36,000 nucleotides of DNA from RGIG1934 sp045122895 (GCA_045122895.1 JBGVIE010000053.1:1-36000), one strand, 5' to 3'; counted from the first letter of the stretch, positions 15,140 through 23,157 are shown. Notes: generated from the sequence alone by a model not told the origin. Made by a program: numbers and translations.

Positions 15140-15571
15140 TTATATGAGCAATCCCAAATCTGCCATATGTTCTGCAATCTCGTCCATATCGTCAAACTCA
15201 GTACTTTCCTCATAGCGTCCCTTATCCCAAATCTCTACTCTGTTAGAAACACCAACTAACACTACGTCCTTCGTAAGTCCTCCAAACTCTCTGAGATTAT
15301 TAGGTATAAGAACTCGTCCCTGCTTATCAGGTTCTACATCAGTCGCACCTGCAAGAAAGAATCTTGTGAATTTTCTCGCATCCTTGTTAGCAATTGGTAA
15401 CGTTCTAAGCTTTTCCTCAAAGCTTGACCACTCGTCCATGGCAAACACAAATAAGCACCCATCAAGACCCTTTGTAACCACAAAAGCATCTCCAAGTGCT
15501 TCACGAAACTTCGCAGGAATAATCACTCTTCCCTTGGCGTCAACTGTGTGATTGTACTCTCCCATAAACAC
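15140..15571 (-). CDS. mraZ: Transcriptional regulator MraZ
   Basis: AbrB-fold DNA-binding protein that controls the dcw operon. 143 residues, the usual length, made of two similar halves each with a DxxGR motif: NHTVDAKGRVIIPAKFRE and DVEPDKQGRVLIPNNLRE. The start is GTG 15571, giving M-F-MGEYNHT as in relatives, with GGTGA 8 bases upstream; a longer reading to 15643 would run into the MraZ boxes and is rejected. First gene of the cluster, with its own promoter and four putative MraZ boxes, so it probably represses its own operon. Confidence 0.95.
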   Translation of the reverse strand: MFMGEYNHTVDAKGRVIIPAKFREALGDAFVVTKGLDGCLFVFAMDEWSSFEEKLRTLPIANKDARKFTRFFLAGATDVEPDKQGRVLIPNNLREFGGLTKDVVLVGVSNRVEIWDKGRYEESTEFDDMDEIAEHMADLGLLI

Positions 15572-15630
15572 TCTATTCGTCACCAACTTTGCTTCATATG
15601 TGATACAGTGTAATATCTGATGATATTCAC

Positions 15631-15665
15631 CACTTCGTGACACTTAGTACCACTTATCACCACTT
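15631..15665 (-). promoter_or_regulatory. Four 10-bp-phased MraZ boxes
   Basis: The plus strand has CACTT at 15631, 15641, 15651 and 15661, i.e. four AAGTG units on the minus strand at exact 10-base spacing, three of them continuing GTG/GTA. They begin about 9 bases after the -10 box, covering the expected transcription start and early leader. Known MraZ operators are similar short repeats with about one helical turn spacing. Confidence 0.8.
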
Positions 15666-15673
15666 ATGTACCT

Positions 15674-15702
15674 ATTTTATCGTAAAAAACTGTATATATC
15701 AA
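15674..15702 (-). promoter_or_regulatory. Sigma-A promoter of the dcw operon
   Basis: Minus strand TTGATA (15697-15702), 17-base spacer, TAAAAT (15674-15679), immediately upstream of the MraZ boxes and about 110 bases before the mraZ start codon. Confidence 0.75.
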
Positions 15703-15724
15703 GGACTTTTTTAAAAAATGCGCA

Positions 15725-15761
15725 AAAAAAGAAGAGACAATTTTTCCCATAATTGCCTCTT
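15725..15761 (-). terminator. Intrinsic terminator after lgt
   Basis: Stem AAGAGGCAATT/AATTGTCTCTT (15732-15742 and 15751-15761, one G-T pair) with a run of seven T on the minus strand after it. A second small perfect palindrome ACAGAACA-TAT-TGTTCTGT lies between it and the lgt stop (15774-15792). Confidence 0.75.
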
Positions 15762-15808
15762 TTTCAATGTTAAACAGAACATATTGTTCTGTAAGTGGGG
15801 AACAATCC

Positions 15809-16669
15809 CTAAATTTTCTCTTTTTTCATCGAAATATGTTTGTAAATTACGAATGCTAATGATAAAACTGCAAATATTACTGCCACTATCATTGATGCAG
15901 GCACACCAAACACTTTTAGCTGGTCTGTACGAAGGCTTTCAATAAAGAATCTCCCTACTGCATAGCCGCCCGCATACATACAGAACACCTCTCCGTCGAA
16001 CTTCTTTTTCTTCCTAAATATAAGTATTAATATAAGCAGACAAAGATTCCATAACGACTCATACAAAAATGTAGGGTGTACCTGAATGTACTCTATTCCA
16101 TCTACCACCTTCAGATTGGCCAGCAGTTCATCGGATACCACACCGCCAACTTCGTCTAATTTTATCTGCATGGCAAAAAGATTGTCCGTATACCCGCCAA
16201 ATGCCTCTCTGTTAAAAAAGTTCCCCCATCTTCCAATTATCTGACCTGTAAGCAGACCGATACACGCTGTATCTGCGAGCAGGAAAAATGACATCTTCTT
16301 AATCTTCATAAACACAGCACACATAATAACTCCAACTATTACAGCACCGTATATTCCAAGTCCACCCCTTCTAAGGTTAAAAATCTCCACTAAATGTTTA
16401 CTGTAATAATCCCACTCAAATATTACATAATAAAGTCTTGCACCAATTATACATGAAGGAATTGCAACAATTGCAAAATCCATATAGTCTTCCGGATTCT
16501 GTCCTGTTATCTTAGCTTCCCTGAAAGCCATAAACATTCCGGCCATAATGCCAATGGCAATAATTATTCCGTAATACGCAATTCTGAATCCAAATATATT
16601 AATCTCTTTACCCATATTGTCAATCTCTATTCCAAGATTAACAAATCGTATACTTGTACTAAGCAGCAT
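15809..16669 (-). CDS. lgt: Prolipoprotein diacylglyceryl transferase Lgt
   Basis: Membrane enzyme that moves diacylglycerol from phosphatidylglycerol to the lipobox Cys of prolipoproteins, the first step in making lipoproteins such as the two in this window. About 286 residues with seven likely membrane helices. Motifs: RRGGLGIYGAVIVGV, the Lgt signature IIGRWGNFFNREAFGG, VHPTFLYESLWN and VGRFFIESLRTD (key Arg). ATG 16669 was chosen: GGAGA lies 7 bases upstream and the MLLSTSIRFVNLG start fits the family. Transcribed alone, from a strong promoter in the gap shared with divergent ychF, to a terminator before the dcw promoter. Confidence 0.95.
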   Translation of the reverse strand: MLLSTSIRFVNLGIEIDNMGKEINIFGFRIAYYGIIIAIGIMAGMFMAFREAKITGQNPEDYMDFAIVAIPSCIIGARLYYVIFEWDYYSKHLVEIFNLRRGGLGIYGAVIVGVIMCAVFMKIKKMSFFLLADTACIGLLTGQIIGRWGNFFNREAFGGYTDNLFAMQIKLDEVGGVVSDELLANLKVVDGIEYIQVHPTFLYESLWNLCLLILILIFRKKKKFDGEVFCMYAGGYAVGRFFIESLRTDQLKVFGVPASMIVAVIFAVLSLAFVIYKHISMKKEKI

Positions 16670-16703
16670 CTTTTCTCTCCTTTTCTCACCAAAACTGATG
16701 TAC

Positions 16704-16732
16704 ATTATAATACAATCTTTATTTTTTTTCAA
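16704..16732 (-). promoter_or_regulatory. Sigma-A promoter of lgt
   Basis: Minus strand TTGAAA (16727-16732), 17-base spacer, perfect TATAAT (16704-16709), 35 bases before the lgt ATG. No equally clear promoter for divergent ychF is visible in the remaining 60 bases. Confidence 0.78.
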
Positions 16733-16793
16733 ATATATGTTACACTTTATGCTGTATGATTTCAGATAAACAAAAGAAAGGTTGGAATATATT

Positions 16794-17891
16794 ATGAAAC
16801 TTGGTATTGTTGGACTTCCTAATGTAGGTAAAAGTACTTTATTTAATTCGCTTACAAAGGCTGGAGCAGAATCGGCAAATTATCCATTCTGTACTATCGA
16901 CCCAAACGTTGGTGTGGTAGCCGTTCCCGATGAACGTCTTGATAAGCTTGCTGCCCTTTATGATTCAGATAAAATCACTCCGGCTGTCATCGAATTCGTT
17001 GATATTGCTGGTCTTGTGAAGGGTGCTTCGAAGGGCGAGGGACTTGGTAACCAGTTCTTATCAAACATTCGTGAGGTAGATGCTATCGTTCATGTAGTAA
17101 GATGTTTTGAGGATACTAATGTTATCCATGTAGACGGAAGTGTTGATCCGCTCAGAGACATTGAGACCATCAATATGGAGCTTATCTTCTCTGATATTGA
17201 AATCTTAGAGAGAAGAATTGCAAAGACATCAAAGGGTGCGAGAAATGACAAGGCACTGGCTAAGGAATTAGACTTGTTACAGAGATTAAAAGCTCATCTT
17301 GAAGGTATGAATCTTGCTACAAGCTTTGAAGCAGCTGATGATGATGAGGCGGCACTTATAGCCACTTACAATCTTCTTACAATCAAGCCTGTTATCTATG
17401 CAGCTAATGTTTCAGAAGACGATTTGGCTGATGACGGCGAGAATAATGAATTCGTCAAGAAGGTAAGAACATTCGCAGCCGAAAATGGCAGTGAGGTATT
17501 TGCAATCTGCGCACAGATTGAGCAGGAATTGTCAGAACTCGATGATGATGAGAAAAAAGACTTTCTCGAAGATTTAGGCCTTAAAGAATCCGGTCTTGAC
17601 AAGCTCATAAAGGCAAGCTATAAGCTTCTTGGTCTTATCAGCTACTTAACAGCCGGAAAGCAGGAGACACGTGCATGGACAATCACACTTGGAACTAAAG
17701 CACCGGGAGCAGCAGGTAAAATCCACAGTGATTTCGAACGTGGCTTTATCCGAGCCGAAGTTGTTAATTACCAGGATCTTCTTGATTGCGGTTCTTATTC
17801 AGGTGCGAAAGACAAAGGTCTTGTAAGACTGGAAGGAAAAGAATATGTTGTAAAAGACGGAGACGTAATTCTTTTCAGATTTAACGTATAA
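16794..17891 (+). CDS. ychF: Obg-like ATPase YchF
   Basis: P-loop protein of the Obg family that prefers ATP to GTP and associates with ribosomes; linked to translation and stress. 365 residues. G1 GIVGLPNVGKSTLF, G3 FVDIAGLVKGASKGEGLGNQF, and AANVSEDD in place of NKxD (the NxxE form that explains ATP preference). A helical coiled-coil insert follows, then the C-terminal TGS domain (TAGKQETRAWTITLGTKAPG, IHSDFERGFIRAEV, YVVKDGDVILFRFNV). ATG 16794 was chosen over a TTG at 16782 because the protein then starts MKLGIVGLPNVG as in relatives; AAAGG is 12 bases upstream, a loose spacing. Confidence 0.96.
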   Translation: MKLGIVGLPNVGKSTLFNSLTKAGAESANYPFCTIDPNVGVVAVPDERLDKLAALYDSDKITPAVIEFVDIAGLVKGASKGEGLGNQFLSNIREVDAIVHVVRCFEDTNVIHVDGSVDPLRDIETINMELIFSDIEILERRIAKTSKGARNDKALAKELDLLQRLKAHLEGMNLATSFEAADDDEAALIATYNLLTIKPVIYAANVSEDDLADDGENNEFVKKVRTFAAENGSEVFAICAQIEQELSELDDDEKKDFLEDLGLKESGLDKLIKASYKLLGLISYLTAGKQETRAWTITLGTKAPGAAGKIHSDFERGFIRAEVVNYQDLLDCGSYSGAKDKGLVRLEGKEYVVKDGDVILFRFNV

Positions 17892-17935
17892 TCATTATTT
17901 CCAGCTTTTTAAAAAGTTTTGCGAGGGGGTTATGT

Positions 17936-19630
17936 ATGGTTACATTAATTTATTTTACGACTTTTCTGACATCACTTGTTATGACGGGCAGCTTTTTGAT
18001 TCGCAACAAAAAAATCGATTCGCTTTTCATTTTTTTTGGGATAATGACGATACTTAACAGTTTAGGACGATATATGGTTTCTGTGTCAGACACTATGGAA
18101 ATGGCTGTTTTTTCACAAAAAGTGCTATATATAGGTGCGTGTTACTGTCCTGTGGCACTTATCATGATAATATTCAGACTGTGCGATACAAAGAAACCTG
18201 CTATTGTAAAATATGGTTTTCCGGCATTAGCCACAACTGTATTGGCATTTGTATTTACAATCGACCGAAATAACTATTATTATAAGAGCCTTAAGTTAGT
18301 CAAAGGTAATGGATACAGTTATTTAGTTAAAGAGTACGGACCTGCACATTTCCTGTTCTCGCTATTGATGATTCTTTCAGGTATTTTCCTGATACTGTTT
18401 ACATTATATGCCATCAAGAACAGGAATCATATGTCTCTGTTGGTAGTATCCAGCATGAGTATACTTGGTTTTCTGGTAATCCTCTCATATCTTCTCGAAA
18501 GAATTACCCACTCGAATATCAGTTACCTGTCAATAGGATACCTGTTTGCGTGTGTTATAATGATTTACCTGTTTGAACGTATTAATATGTTTGATATGAG
18601 TTCAAATATTGCCACTTCCGTAGAGAAATTGGGTGAATACGGATACGTTATCTTCGATAACAAAGGCCGATACATCTCTGCAAACACTTTTATGAAGGAA
18701 ACCTTCCCTGAAATCGTTACTGATTGGCATGTGGATGCACGAATCGCCCCCAATAACAGTTACTTATACACAGAGATTGTTGACTGGATTCTTAACAAGA
18801 CGGACTCAAAATCCCACAAAATAATACATGTAGGTCAAAAACACTTTGAGCTGTCCTATAGAGACATATCATATAATCGCTCGAAAAATGTTGGCTGTAT
18901 CCTTGAGATGGTAGACAGAACAGATGAGATTAATTATCTTAACAAAATAGAACATTACAATGTCAATCTTGAACACGAGGTAGAACTTAAGACAAAGGAT
19001 ATCTCATACATAAAGGATATGATGGTGCTTGGTATGGCAAGTATGGTTGAAAGCCGTGACAACAGCACAGGTGGTCATATCAAACGAACCAGTAAGGTTG
19101 TTGAAATTTTTGCAAAAGAACTTATCAAGCACCAGGACGAGATTAATCTCACCGAAGATTTCTTAAAGCTTGTCACAAAGGCTGCTCCTATGCACGATCT
19201 TGGAAAAATAGCAATCAGTGATGTTATCCTTAAGAAAAACGGAAAGTTTACCGATGAGGAATACAATGAGATGAAACGTCACTCAGCGGAGGGCGCCAAG
19301 ATAGTTGAACAGATTCTTGACGGTGTAGAAAACGAAGATTTTGTAGAAATCGCTACAAACGTAGCACACTTTCATCACGAAAAATGGGACGGAAGCGGAT
19401 ATCCAACACATATTTCCGGTGCTTCCATTCCAATTGAAGCCAGAATAATGGCGCTTGCAGATGTATTTGATGCTCTTGTAAGCAAGCGTTGCTACAAAGA
19501 AGCTTTCTCATACGAAAAGGCATACTCAATCATTACAGAATCGCTTGGTTCTCATTTTGATCCTATGCTCGGTAAAATCTTCTTGAACTGCAAAAAAGAT
19601 TTAGAGACTTACTACAATGCAGAAGCTTAG
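17936..19630 (+). CDS. Membrane HD-GYP domain protein (putative c-di-GMP phosphodiesterase)
   Basis: 564 residues. The first ~220 form seven membrane helices of the type seen at the N-terminus of some histidine kinases (FLTSLVMTGSFLIRN, VLYIGACYCPVALIMIIFRL, YLSIGYLFACVIMIYLFERI). A PAS-like segment follows (EYGYVIFDNKGRYISANTFM), then a short coiled-coil linker, then the HD-GYP domain (about 365-555) with GGHIKRTSKVV, MHDLGKIAISDVILKK, HSAEGAKI, HFHHEKWDGSGYP and ARIMALADVFDALVSKR. HD residues and the GYP motif are intact, so cyclic di-GMP hydrolysis is expected from the family but not proven. ATG 17936 follows GAGGGGG. It lies 44 bases after ychF, possibly cotranscribed, and ends at a strong terminator. 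No GGDEF partner is in view. Confidence 0.9.
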   Translation: MVTLIYFTTFLTSLVMTGSFLIRNKKIDSLFIFFGIMTILNSLGRYMVSVSDTMEMAVFSQKVLYIGACYCPVALIMIIFRLCDTKKPAIVKYGFPALATTVLAFVFTIDRNNYYYKSLKLVKGNGYSYLVKEYGPAHFLFSLLMILSGIFLILFTLYAIKNRNHMSLLVVSSMSILGFLVILSYLLERITHSNISYLSIGYLFACVIMIYLFERINMFDMSSNIATSVEKLGEYGYVIFDNKGRYISANTFMKETFPEIVTDWHVDARIAPNNSYLYTEIVDWILNKTDSKSHKIIHVGQKHFELSYRDISYNRSKNVGCILEMVDRTDEINYLNKIEHYNVNLEHEVELKTKDISYIKDMMVLGMASMVESRDNSTGGHIKRTSKVVEIFAKELIKHQDEINLTEDFLKLVTKAAPMHDLGKIAISDVILKKNGKFTDEEYNEMKRHSAEGAKIVEQILDGVENEDFVEIATNVAHFHHEKWDGSGYPTHISGASIPIEARIMALADVFDALVSKRCYKEAFSYEKAYSIITESLGSHFDPMLGKIFLNCKKDLETYYNAEA

Positions 19631-19652
19631 ATGTAAATCGAGAAAGTATACA

Positions 19653-19696
19653 AAAGGAGTCGGATAACAAAACTGTTTCCGACTCCTTTATTTTGT
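19653..19696. terminator. Bidirectional terminator
   Basis: Perfect stem AAAGGAGTCGGA (19653-19664) with TCCGACTCCTTT (19678-19689), loop about 13 bases. T-rich sequence follows on the plus strand and the 5' A run gives T on the minus strand. It sits between the converging HD-GYP gene and the ABC remnant. Confidence 0.85.
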
Positions 19697-19708
19697 AAAA
19701 TTTAAAAT

Positions 19709-19891
19709 CTACGCTCTGTCTTCTATGGCAGATATTAATCCGTCTTTTATCTCTATAATTTTACCACATCTGGCTGCAATCTCTTTATCATGAGTAATAA
19801 TCACTATTGTCTTTCCCTCCTTATTGAGAGATTCAAATTGGTTTCCTTTTTTTGCATTATATATTTTATGTAAATCTTTAATCTCTATCAT
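19709..19891 (-). pseudogene. ABC transporter ATPase with core removed by in-frame deletion
   Basis: An open frame of 60 codons. Residues 1-20 (MIEIKDLHKIYNAKKGNQFE) are the normal N-terminus of a MacB/LolD-type ATPase. Residues 21-60 (SLNKEGKTIVIITHDKEIAA...) are the normal C-terminal part with the H-loop THD. Everything between is missing: Walker A, Q-loop, LSGGQ signature and Walker B, roughly 150-170 residues judged from the family. The junction is near 19831/19832 and keeps the frame, start, stop and ribosome site (GAGGTGA). It cannot bind ATP as it stands. It lies 12 bases after the two intact permease genes it should energise. Confidence 0.85.
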
Positions 19892-19903
19892 TTCACTTCA
19901 CCT

Positions 19904-21115
19904 CTATTCATTATTCTTAATTATATCAACCGGCTGACTTTTCTTCGTCTTAACATATGGAATTAACATTGCCGTCAAAATCATTAATGCAACAATCAGA
20001 AATTGCACTACAAAAGTCTTAAGTGAATATGATATCGTGTAAGTATCAAAATACTTAAATAACACTCCCATGGATATTATAAAAATACATAAAACTACAG
20101 ATGATAATGCAACCATGAGCCAATTTATCAAAGACAGCAACACCGTATTCATCCACGTATTACCAGTCATATAATATATTCCGTAATTTCTTCTCTCATA
20201 CATATATGTAACAGCACCTGAACATATAATACTGGCAATTGTTATAATCACAATAACAATAAATACAATAAAAATCCCTGCAAGCTTGCTAAATAATATC
20301 TCATCAGAATTAGACTTCATACCTGCAGTACTGCTTGCCATCGCCATTTCATTTAACTGTGCTATATTCTTATTCATTTGCTCTTCTGATATATCATCAT
20401 CAAAATCTATAATTCCTTTTCTCTGAGTAACATAAATATTATATTTCTCAATATCATCCAAAGACATAGTTACAGCAAAACTATACTGTTTATTTATGCC
20501 TGACTCATAATCTACAGTATTTGAAAACAACGACACATAGGAATTGTTTGAATTGTTGTATTCATTGTTAAATCCAAACAACATACTCCTGTCATATACA
20601 ACACCGGTCACATAAAAATCTATCTGCTTTTCTGTTCCGTCATTGCATAATAATTTGACCTTTAACCTGTCCCCGACACCATAACCATAATCGTTTTCAG
20701 CTATAACCACATTAATGGTATTATCCTTCTCCCCTACTTCACTATACCATTTGCCACTCTTTAATCGCGGTCTGTAGTTAACCTTGTCTTCATCGTAAGT
20801 TATAAAGTCACAGTTACCCCCTGACTCTTTATCATATCCCTCAAGGTACACAGAAGTATTCATTCCAAGTGCATATATATGCTCTTTAAACCCTGGCATA
20901 CTCATTACCTTATCCTCATCCCATCTACTCATATCAGGATATATATATGCGCCTGTTTCATCTATATATTTCATAACTGCTTTGCTCATTCTGGTCTGTG
21001 AATCATATGTTGATACTATCAATGTAGATAACACCAGAATCATCGTAAGCTGAAGGATTACCATTATGTTCTTCGTAATGTTCCTTATAAATCCATCTAT
21101 TCCTAATCTAAACAC
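19904..21115 (-). CDS. FtsX/MacB-type ABC permease
   Basis: 403 residues with the four-helix layout of this permease class: helix 1 near the N-terminus (NIMVILQLTMILVLSTLIVS), a large extracellular domain (about residues 40-270, with ENDYGYGVGDRLKVKLLCND and FYVTGVVYDRSM), then three helices in the C-terminal third (IFIVFIVIVIITIASIICS, LLSLINWLMVALSSVVLCIF, FLIVALMILTAMLIPYV). YERRNYGIYYMTG after the second helix is the usual FtsX coupling segment. The GTG start overlaps the previous gene's TAG stop by one base, with AGGGTGA 7 bases upstream, so translation is coupled. Substrate unknown; such pairs often export peptides or resist antimicrobial peptides. Its own ATPase gene is deleted. Confidence 0.85.
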   Translation of the reverse strand: MFRLGIDGFIRNITKNIMVILQLTMILVLSTLIVSTYDSQTRMSKAVMKYIDETGAYIYPDMSRWDEDKVMSMPGFKEHIYALGMNTSVYLEGYDKESGGNCDFITYDEDKVNYRPRLKSGKWYSEVGEKDNTINVVIAENDYGYGVGDRLKVKLLCNDGTEKQIDFYVTGVVYDRSMLFGFNNEYNNSNNSYVSLFSNTVDYESGINKQYSFAVTMSLDDIEKYNIYVTQRKGIIDFDDDISEEQMNKNIAQLNEMAMASSTAGMKSNSDEILFSKLAGIFIVFIVIVIITIASIICSGAVTYMYERRNYGIYYMTGNTWMNTVLLSLINWLMVALSSVVLCIFIISMGVLFKYFDTYTISYSLKTFVVQFLIVALMILTAMLIPYVKTKKSQPVDIIKNNE

Positions 21116-22251
21116 TATATTTCACCCTCCTTCGTAAGCATTAAAGGAGTTTTCCTTACTATATCAATAACCAGCACTGCATAACTTAATGTTAAACCTG
21201 TCATATATGCAATCAAAAGCTTTATGTAGGTTAAATTATTATAATACAGACTCATATACTCAAACATCTTACCGATACGCGGCAGAATAATATAGTGATA
21301 CAGTGGAATAAGAATGGCAAAAATAAGCAATGACACTCCTATCATCTCTATCATATAAGCAAATGCAGCTAACGACTTCGTGCATCCACATATCCTGTAT
21401 ATAGCAAGTGTTCTCTTTCTCTTCTCAAGAATATACCTGTATATCATACAATAATTAACAGCAGCGAACAATATGAGTATTATCCCTGATAATATAATAG
21501 TATTGTTAGTCTTCGTATCCTCAATATCATCAAGAGCCACGAATTCAGGAATATCTATTTTATCACCAAACGCCTCGAGACATGCTTCCTTAAGCGCGTT
21601 GTATTCATTAATATCTATAGGAGAATTGAAATATAAAATCAAATGCCTTGTCATAGCTTTTTGAGGTAATGACATTATAGGCATCATCAAAAATGGAATC
21701 GATTCTTTACCTTCCTGTACTTCAAGTGCATATGCAATGACATCATATTTCTCACCATTCAGTATCATAATATCATTATCATATTTCTTAGATGTAGCAC
21801 ATACTATAGCAACCTTTGAGCCATCAACCAATTCTTTTTTGGTAAATGTTCTTCCACCCTGTGGAATCAAACTGGCAGTATTTTTAGCACTCTCACCTTC
21901 CACTATATTACCATCACTATAATCATACGAGGCATCTATCATATACTCTTCCGTACTGGCCATAACATATTCTAAACTTACCTTCTTTTTAACCGTCTCA
22001 ATAATTTTATTATGATTTTTTACTAAAAGATCCGTAGTAATTATATCTTCATCATTATCTCTTGGAAATTGTATGTCCATCTCAAGCATCGTTCCCTGTG
22101 TTACATCATTTTTCAAATTATAATGTTTTATTATGCCGTACGAAAAGAAAATTGATATTACAGATATTATTTGTACAGATACAATAATAATGAATAAGAA
22201 CTTTTCTCCAGTTACAAAGTTCTTTAAATTCTTATATAGATAATGTAACAT
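21115..22251 (-). CDS. FtsX/MacB-type ABC permease, partner subunit
   Basis: About 378 residues: helix 1 (FLFIIIVSVQIISVISIFF), extracellular domain (about 45-255), then three helices (TIILSGIILILFAAVNYCM, EMIGVSLLIFAILIPLYHYI, LLIAYMTGLTLSYAVLVIDI). ILEKRKRTLAIYRICGCTK between helices is the cytoplasmic coupling segment typical of FtsX-like subunits. Probably forms a heterodimer with the next gene product. ATG 22251 was chosen (AGGGAG 6 bases upstream, short lipophilic start MLHYLYKNLKNF). Promoters and a short leader ORF lie upstream. Substrate unknown. Confidence 0.82.
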   Translation of the reverse strand: MLHYLYKNLKNFVTGEKFLFIIIVSVQIISVISIFFSYGIIKHYNLKNDVTQGTMLEMDIQFPRDNDEDIITTDLLVKNHNKIIETVKKKVSLEYVMASTEEYMIDASYDYSDGNIVEGESAKNTASLIPQGGRTFTKKELVDGSKVAIVCATSKKYDNDIMILNGEKYDVIAYALEVQEGKESIPFLMMPIMSLPQKAMTRHLILYFNSPIDINEYNALKEACLEAFGDKIDIPEFVALDDIEDTKTNNTIILSGIILILFAAVNYCMIYRYILEKRKRTLAIYRICGCTKSLAAFAYMIEMIGVSLLIFAILIPLYHYIILPRIGKMFEYMSLYYNNLTYIKLLIAYMTGLTLSYAVLVIDIVRKTPLMLTKEGEI

Positions 22252-22284
22252 TTTTTCTCCCTTTCTATAAATCATTATTCGTAT

Positions 22285-22312
22285 TTTATATACTTTCACT
22301 ACATATTATCAA
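22285..22312 (-). promoter_or_regulatory. Sigma-A promoter proximal to the permease genes
   Basis: Minus strand TTGATA (22307-22312), 16-base spacer, TATAAA (22285-22290), about 30 bases before the first permease ATG and just after the leader ORF. Confidence 0.6.
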
Positions 22313-22319
22313 TAACGAT

Positions 22320-22352
22320 TTACAGTGGCCTACCTCTTGAGTTTGTTTTCAC
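22320..22352 (-). CDS. Possible 10-codon leader ORF
   Basis: GTG start (22350-22352) reading V-KTNSRGRPL then TAA, with a strong GGGAGG (22360-22365) exactly 7 bases upstream; an ATG at 22358 is too close to that site. It lies between a distal promoter and a proximal one, before the permease genes. It may be a translated leader peptide or the residue of a degraded gene; nothing shows it is functional. Confidence 0.35.
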   Translation of the reverse strand: MKTNSRGRPL

Positions 22353-22386
22353 ACTCATACCTCCCGTCCCGTTCAATTTTACGCCA

Positions 22387-22415
22387 TTTATGATATCATT
22401 TTTTTTTTGTGTCAA
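22387..22415 (-). promoter_or_regulatory. Distal promoter upstream of the leader ORF
   Basis: Minus strand perfect -35 TTGACA (22410-22415), 17-base spacer rich in A, weak -10 CATAAA (22387-22392). The 195-base gap between thiN and the permeases holds this, the leader ORF and the proximal promoter. No clear terminator for thiN is seen there. Confidence 0.5.
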
Positions 22416-22494
22416 TATTTATCTCATATTTCCAAAAATCATATCATATACAAGCTGTTCTCTTTCTTTTAGCTTATCAATTTGTTGTATTCCA

Positions 22495-23157
22495 CTAATC
22501 TCTGGCTTCTATTAACAACATTCTTCCATTCTGTATGTTAATGACAGCTTTATCCTCTACCATTTCATTGCTTATCCCGAGGCTTGCCAATTTACTTGTG
22601 ACAAAGTCAAAATTATCAAGGTTATACTTAAAGCCTTTAAGCGTAACTCCTTTTGCCTCTCCTCCAAATGGTAATAAAGATATATATGGTCCATACAAGT
22701 CTTTTTTATCTATCATTACATTTCCACAAATCATCCTGATTTTGTTGTTTTCATTAACAATGAAAGCCCGAACATTTGCTTCCATTGCCACTTCAAGTAT
22801 TGCGATATTTGCAAGGCTGTGATCTATCCTGCTTCCTATTCCTCCGATGATAAATATCTCATCCGGTTTTGACTTAATCGCATATTCAAGCGCCGAATGA
22901 GTATCGGTATAATCTTTTTCAGGGTTCAGACTGACCACTTCAGTAGTGGGGCTATACTTATATTTCGACAAAATCTCAGGCTCTATTGTATCGAAATCAC
23001 CAACTATAGCATCAGGCTTAAGATTATTCCTGTAAAGAACCTTAAGTCCTCCATCAACAGCAATTATCGAAGTAAACTCTGTCTTAAATATCAATTCAGT
23101 TAAAAATTCGTCATTTACAGTTCCACCTGTAACAATCAACACTCTATTCATATTCAT
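22495..23157 (-). CDS. thiN: Thiamine pyrophosphokinase
   Basis: Transfers pyrophosphate from ATP to thiamine, giving the cofactor thiamine diphosphate. About 220 residues. Family motifs: IAVDGGLKVLYRNNLKPDAIVGDFDTI (N-terminal ATP domain), NPEKDYTDTHSALEYAI, IIGGIGSRIDHSLANI, and a C-terminal beta region with LLPFGGEAKGVTLKGFKY. The start overlaps the end of rpe by 14 bases; ATG 23157 and 23151 are both possible and the ribosome site is weak, which suggests coupled translation. Last gene of the priA-to-thiN operon, the same end as in Bacillus. Confidence 0.94.
   Translation of the reverse strand: MNMNRVLIVTGGTVNDEFLTELIFKTEFTSIIAVDGGLKVLYRNNLKPDAIVGDFDTIEPEILSKYKYSPTTEVVSLNPEKDYTDTHSALEYAIKSKPDEIFIIGGIGSRIDHSLANIAILEVAMEANVRAFIVNENNKIRMICGNVMIDKKDLYGPYISLLPFGGEAKGVTLKGFKYNLDNFDFVTSKLASLGISNEMVEDKAVINIQNGRMLLIEARD

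Noticed and set aside
15774..15792. GAAC-N5-GTTC palindrome as a LexA box near the lgt end
   Set aside because: The Firmicutes SOS box needs four central bases, it lies downstream of lgt, and it is not near a promoter; more likely part of the transcript end structure.
16741..16793. Plus-strand promoter for ychF (TTTTCA...TATGCT)
   Set aside because: Both boxes match poorly and the spacing is 16; not strong enough to list.
17892..17935. CTTTTTAAAAAG palindrome as terminator between ychF and the HD-GYP gene
   Set aside because: AT-only stem with no usable loop and only a short T stretch; read-through is more likely.
22419..22508. A 29-codon open frame after thiN ending QQIDKLKEREQLVYDMIFGNMR that looks protein-like
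   Set aside because: It has no start codon or ribosome site in a usable place and overlaps the thiN end; probably a remnant or chance.
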